From NCBI RefSeq assembly GCF_001625365.1, contig NZ_LJJF01000001.1, forward strand, positions 3,108,501-3,172,500: 64,000 nucleotides of DNA, read 5' to 3'. Every line of letters starts with the position of its first letter. Position 1 is the stretch's first letter. Under the pieces are notes generated by a model, which worked only from the letters and a program-made list of their open reading frames with translations, did not search any database and was not told the origin of the DNA. Both the position numbers and the translations under genes were made by a program. Shown piece by piece: positions 62,955-64,000 of the stretch. This DNA comes from Streptomyces sp. MJM8645. GTDB taxonomy: Bacteria > Actinomycetota > Actinomycetes > Streptomycetales > Streptomycetaceae.

Positions 62955-64000
62955 CTAGCCCAGCGCCTGCTTGAGGTCGGCGAGCAGGTCGTCGATCGAC
63001 TCGATGCCGACCGAGACGCGCACCAGGTCGGCGGGCACCTCCAGCGCCGAACCGGCCACCGAGGCGTGGGTCATCCGGCCCGGGTGCTCGATCAGCGACT
63101 CCACGCCGCCGAGCGACTCGCCGAGCGTGAACAGCTGCGCGCGGTTGCAGACCTCGACCGCCGCCTCCTCGCCGCCCTGGACCCGGAACGAGACCATGCC
63201 GCCGAAGGCCTTCATCTGCTTGGCGGCGATCTCGTGGCCGGGGTGCTCGGGCAGGCCCGGGTACAGCACCTGGCTGACCTTCGGGTGGCTCGCCAGCAGC
63301 TCGGCGACCTTCTCCGCGTTGGCGCTGTGCCGGTCCATCCGGACGCCCAGCGTCTTGATGCCGCGCAGCACCAGCCAGGCGTCGAACGGCCCGGAGACGG
63401 CGCCCATCGCGTTCTGGTGGTACGCCACCTCCTCGCCCAGGCTCGCGTCGGCCAGCACCAGCGCACCGCCGACCACGTCCGAGTGGCCGCCCATGTACTT
63501 GGTGGTCGAGTGCACGACCGCGTCCGCGCCGAGCGCGATCGGCTGCTGCAGGTACGGGCTGGCGAAGGTGTTGTCGACCACCAGCAGCGCGCCGGCGCCG
63601 TGCGCGACCTCGGCGAGCGCGGCCAGGTCGGTGATGCCCAGCAGCGGGTTGGACGGGGTCTCCACCCAGACCGCGCGGGTGTTGGGGCGCAGCGCGGCGC
63701 GGACGGTCGCCAGGTCCTGGGTGTTGGCGACGGAGAACTCGACGCCCCAGCGGGTCAGCACCTTGGCGAACAGCCGGAAGGTGCCGCCGTAGGCGTCGTT
63801 GGGGATCACGATGTGGTCGCCCGGCTTGAGGATGGTGCGCAGCAGGGTGTCCTCGGCGGCCAGGCCGGAGGCGAAGGCGAGGCCACGGGCGCCGCCTTCC
63901 AGTGCCGCGAGGCACTCCTCCAGCGCGGTGCGGGTCGGGTTGGCGCTGCGGCTGTACTCGTAGCCGCCCCGCAGGCCGCCCACCCCGTCCTGCTTGTAGG
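62955..64000 (-). CDS. metB: Cystathionine gamma-synthase, 5' end beyond window
   Basis: The last 348 or so codons of a Cys/Met metabolism PLP enzyme are present; the N-terminus lies past the right edge. YEYSRSANPTRTALEECLAALEGG, FASGLAAEDTLLRTI, VWVETPSNPLLGITDL and VVHSTTKYMGGHSDVVGGALV (PLP Lys in STTKY) are diagnostic. The C-terminus SLGGVESLIEHPGRMTHASV and LVRVSVGIESIDDLLADL is complete. It condenses an O-acylhomoserine with cysteine to cystathionine, or acts in reverse transsulfuration as a gamma-lyase; the two are hard to separate by sequence. An internal Met at 63983 is not the true start. Confidence 0.9.
   Translation of the reverse strand, partial: YKQDGVGGLRGGYEYSRSANPTRTALEECLAALEGGARGLAFASGLAAEDTLLRTILKPGDHIVIPNDAYGGTFRLFAKVLTRWGVEFSVANTQDLATVRAALRPNTRAVWVETPSNPLLGITDLAALAEVAHGAGALLVVDNTFASPYLQQPIALGADAVVHSTTKYMGGHSDVVGGALVLADASLGEEVAYHQNAMGAVSGPFDAWLVLRGIKTLGVRMDRHSANAEKVAELLASHPKVSQVLYPGLPEHPGHEIAAKQMKAFGGMVSFRVQGGEEAAVEVCNRAQLFTLGESLGGVESLIEHPGRMTHASVAGSALEVPADLVRVSVGIESIDDLLADLKQALG

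Overview
The window is a very G+C-rich chromosome segment with the codon bias, family content and gene order of a streptomycete (Streptomyces or Kitasatospora). The evidence includes a WhiB-like regulator, mycothiol amidase (mca), polyphosphate glucokinase (ppgK), GlpX fructose bisphosphatase, GTP-dependent PEP carboxykinase, a GH18 chitinase with a DasR-type operator, an AfsR-like SARP regulator with a TTA codon, and many DUF families typical of actinobacteria. From memory, the order ychF-ppgK-ispH-xseA/xseB-glpX-wbl-fumarase, then oxyR/ahpCD, pckG, mca-DUF4307-greA, ilvA and metB resembles the Streptomyces core chromosome. The species was not determined. No rRNA, tRNA, CRISPR array, IS element or replication origin was found.

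Layout. 1-13.9 kb: mostly housekeeping genes. A RibD-like reductase and deaminase form a split, overlapping pair, followed by a HAD phosphatase, YchF, a DUF6542 protein, PpgK, IspH, an APC permease, the exonuclease VII subunits (separated by an inverted acetyltransferase gene), a nitroreductase, DUF4245, GlpX, a WhiB-like protein and a DUF1707 protein. 14-15.7 kb: class I fumarase. 15.8-24.6 kb: accessory-looking. It holds a YefM/YoeB toxin-antitoxin pair between two identical 32-bp hairpins, a GntR/UTRA repressor with twin operators and a small partner gene, a 94-aa orphan protein divergent from a 991-aa SARP/NB-ARC/TPR regulator, a methyltransferase, and a GAF-PP2C-HATPase phosphatase. 24.6-34.3 kb: an MMPL exporter with a divergent TetR gene, OxyR with AhpC/AhpD (peroxide defence), an AI-2E family permease, a secreted transglycosylase, and PIN-PhoH.

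34.5-43.8 kb: short-chain Z-isoprenyl synthase, chitinase, prepilin-type peptidase, a lipoprotein, an AlaA-like aminotransferase, PEP carboxykinase, and a PAQR/haemolysin III protein behind a perfect palindrome. 44-49.7 kb is the second accessory-looking stretch. It holds a secreted cysteine protease with a companion protein, an XRE-type regulator that contains no ATG, GTG or TTG in its frame (best start ATC), and a type VII secretion-like module (EspC-like small protein, WXG-like plus DUF1023 hydrolase, and an overlapping membrane protein). 49.7-64 kb: GNAT, DUF255/YyaL thioredoxin-fold protein, Mca, DUF4307, GreA, a DrrAB-type ABC exporter, threonine dehydratase, MarR, a large secreted choice-of-anchor A/SpaA-repeat protein, and the 3' part of a cystathionine gamma-synthase gene that runs off the window.

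The clearest functional units are oxyR-ahpCD with a recognisable OxyR-type site, the DasR-type operator in front of the chitinase, yefM-yoeB with repeated GTAC operator cores, and gluconeogenic and central-carbon enzymes (GlpX, PckG, fumarase) that are spread along the segment and do not form an operon. Perfect-stem terminators separate many of the convergent pairs.
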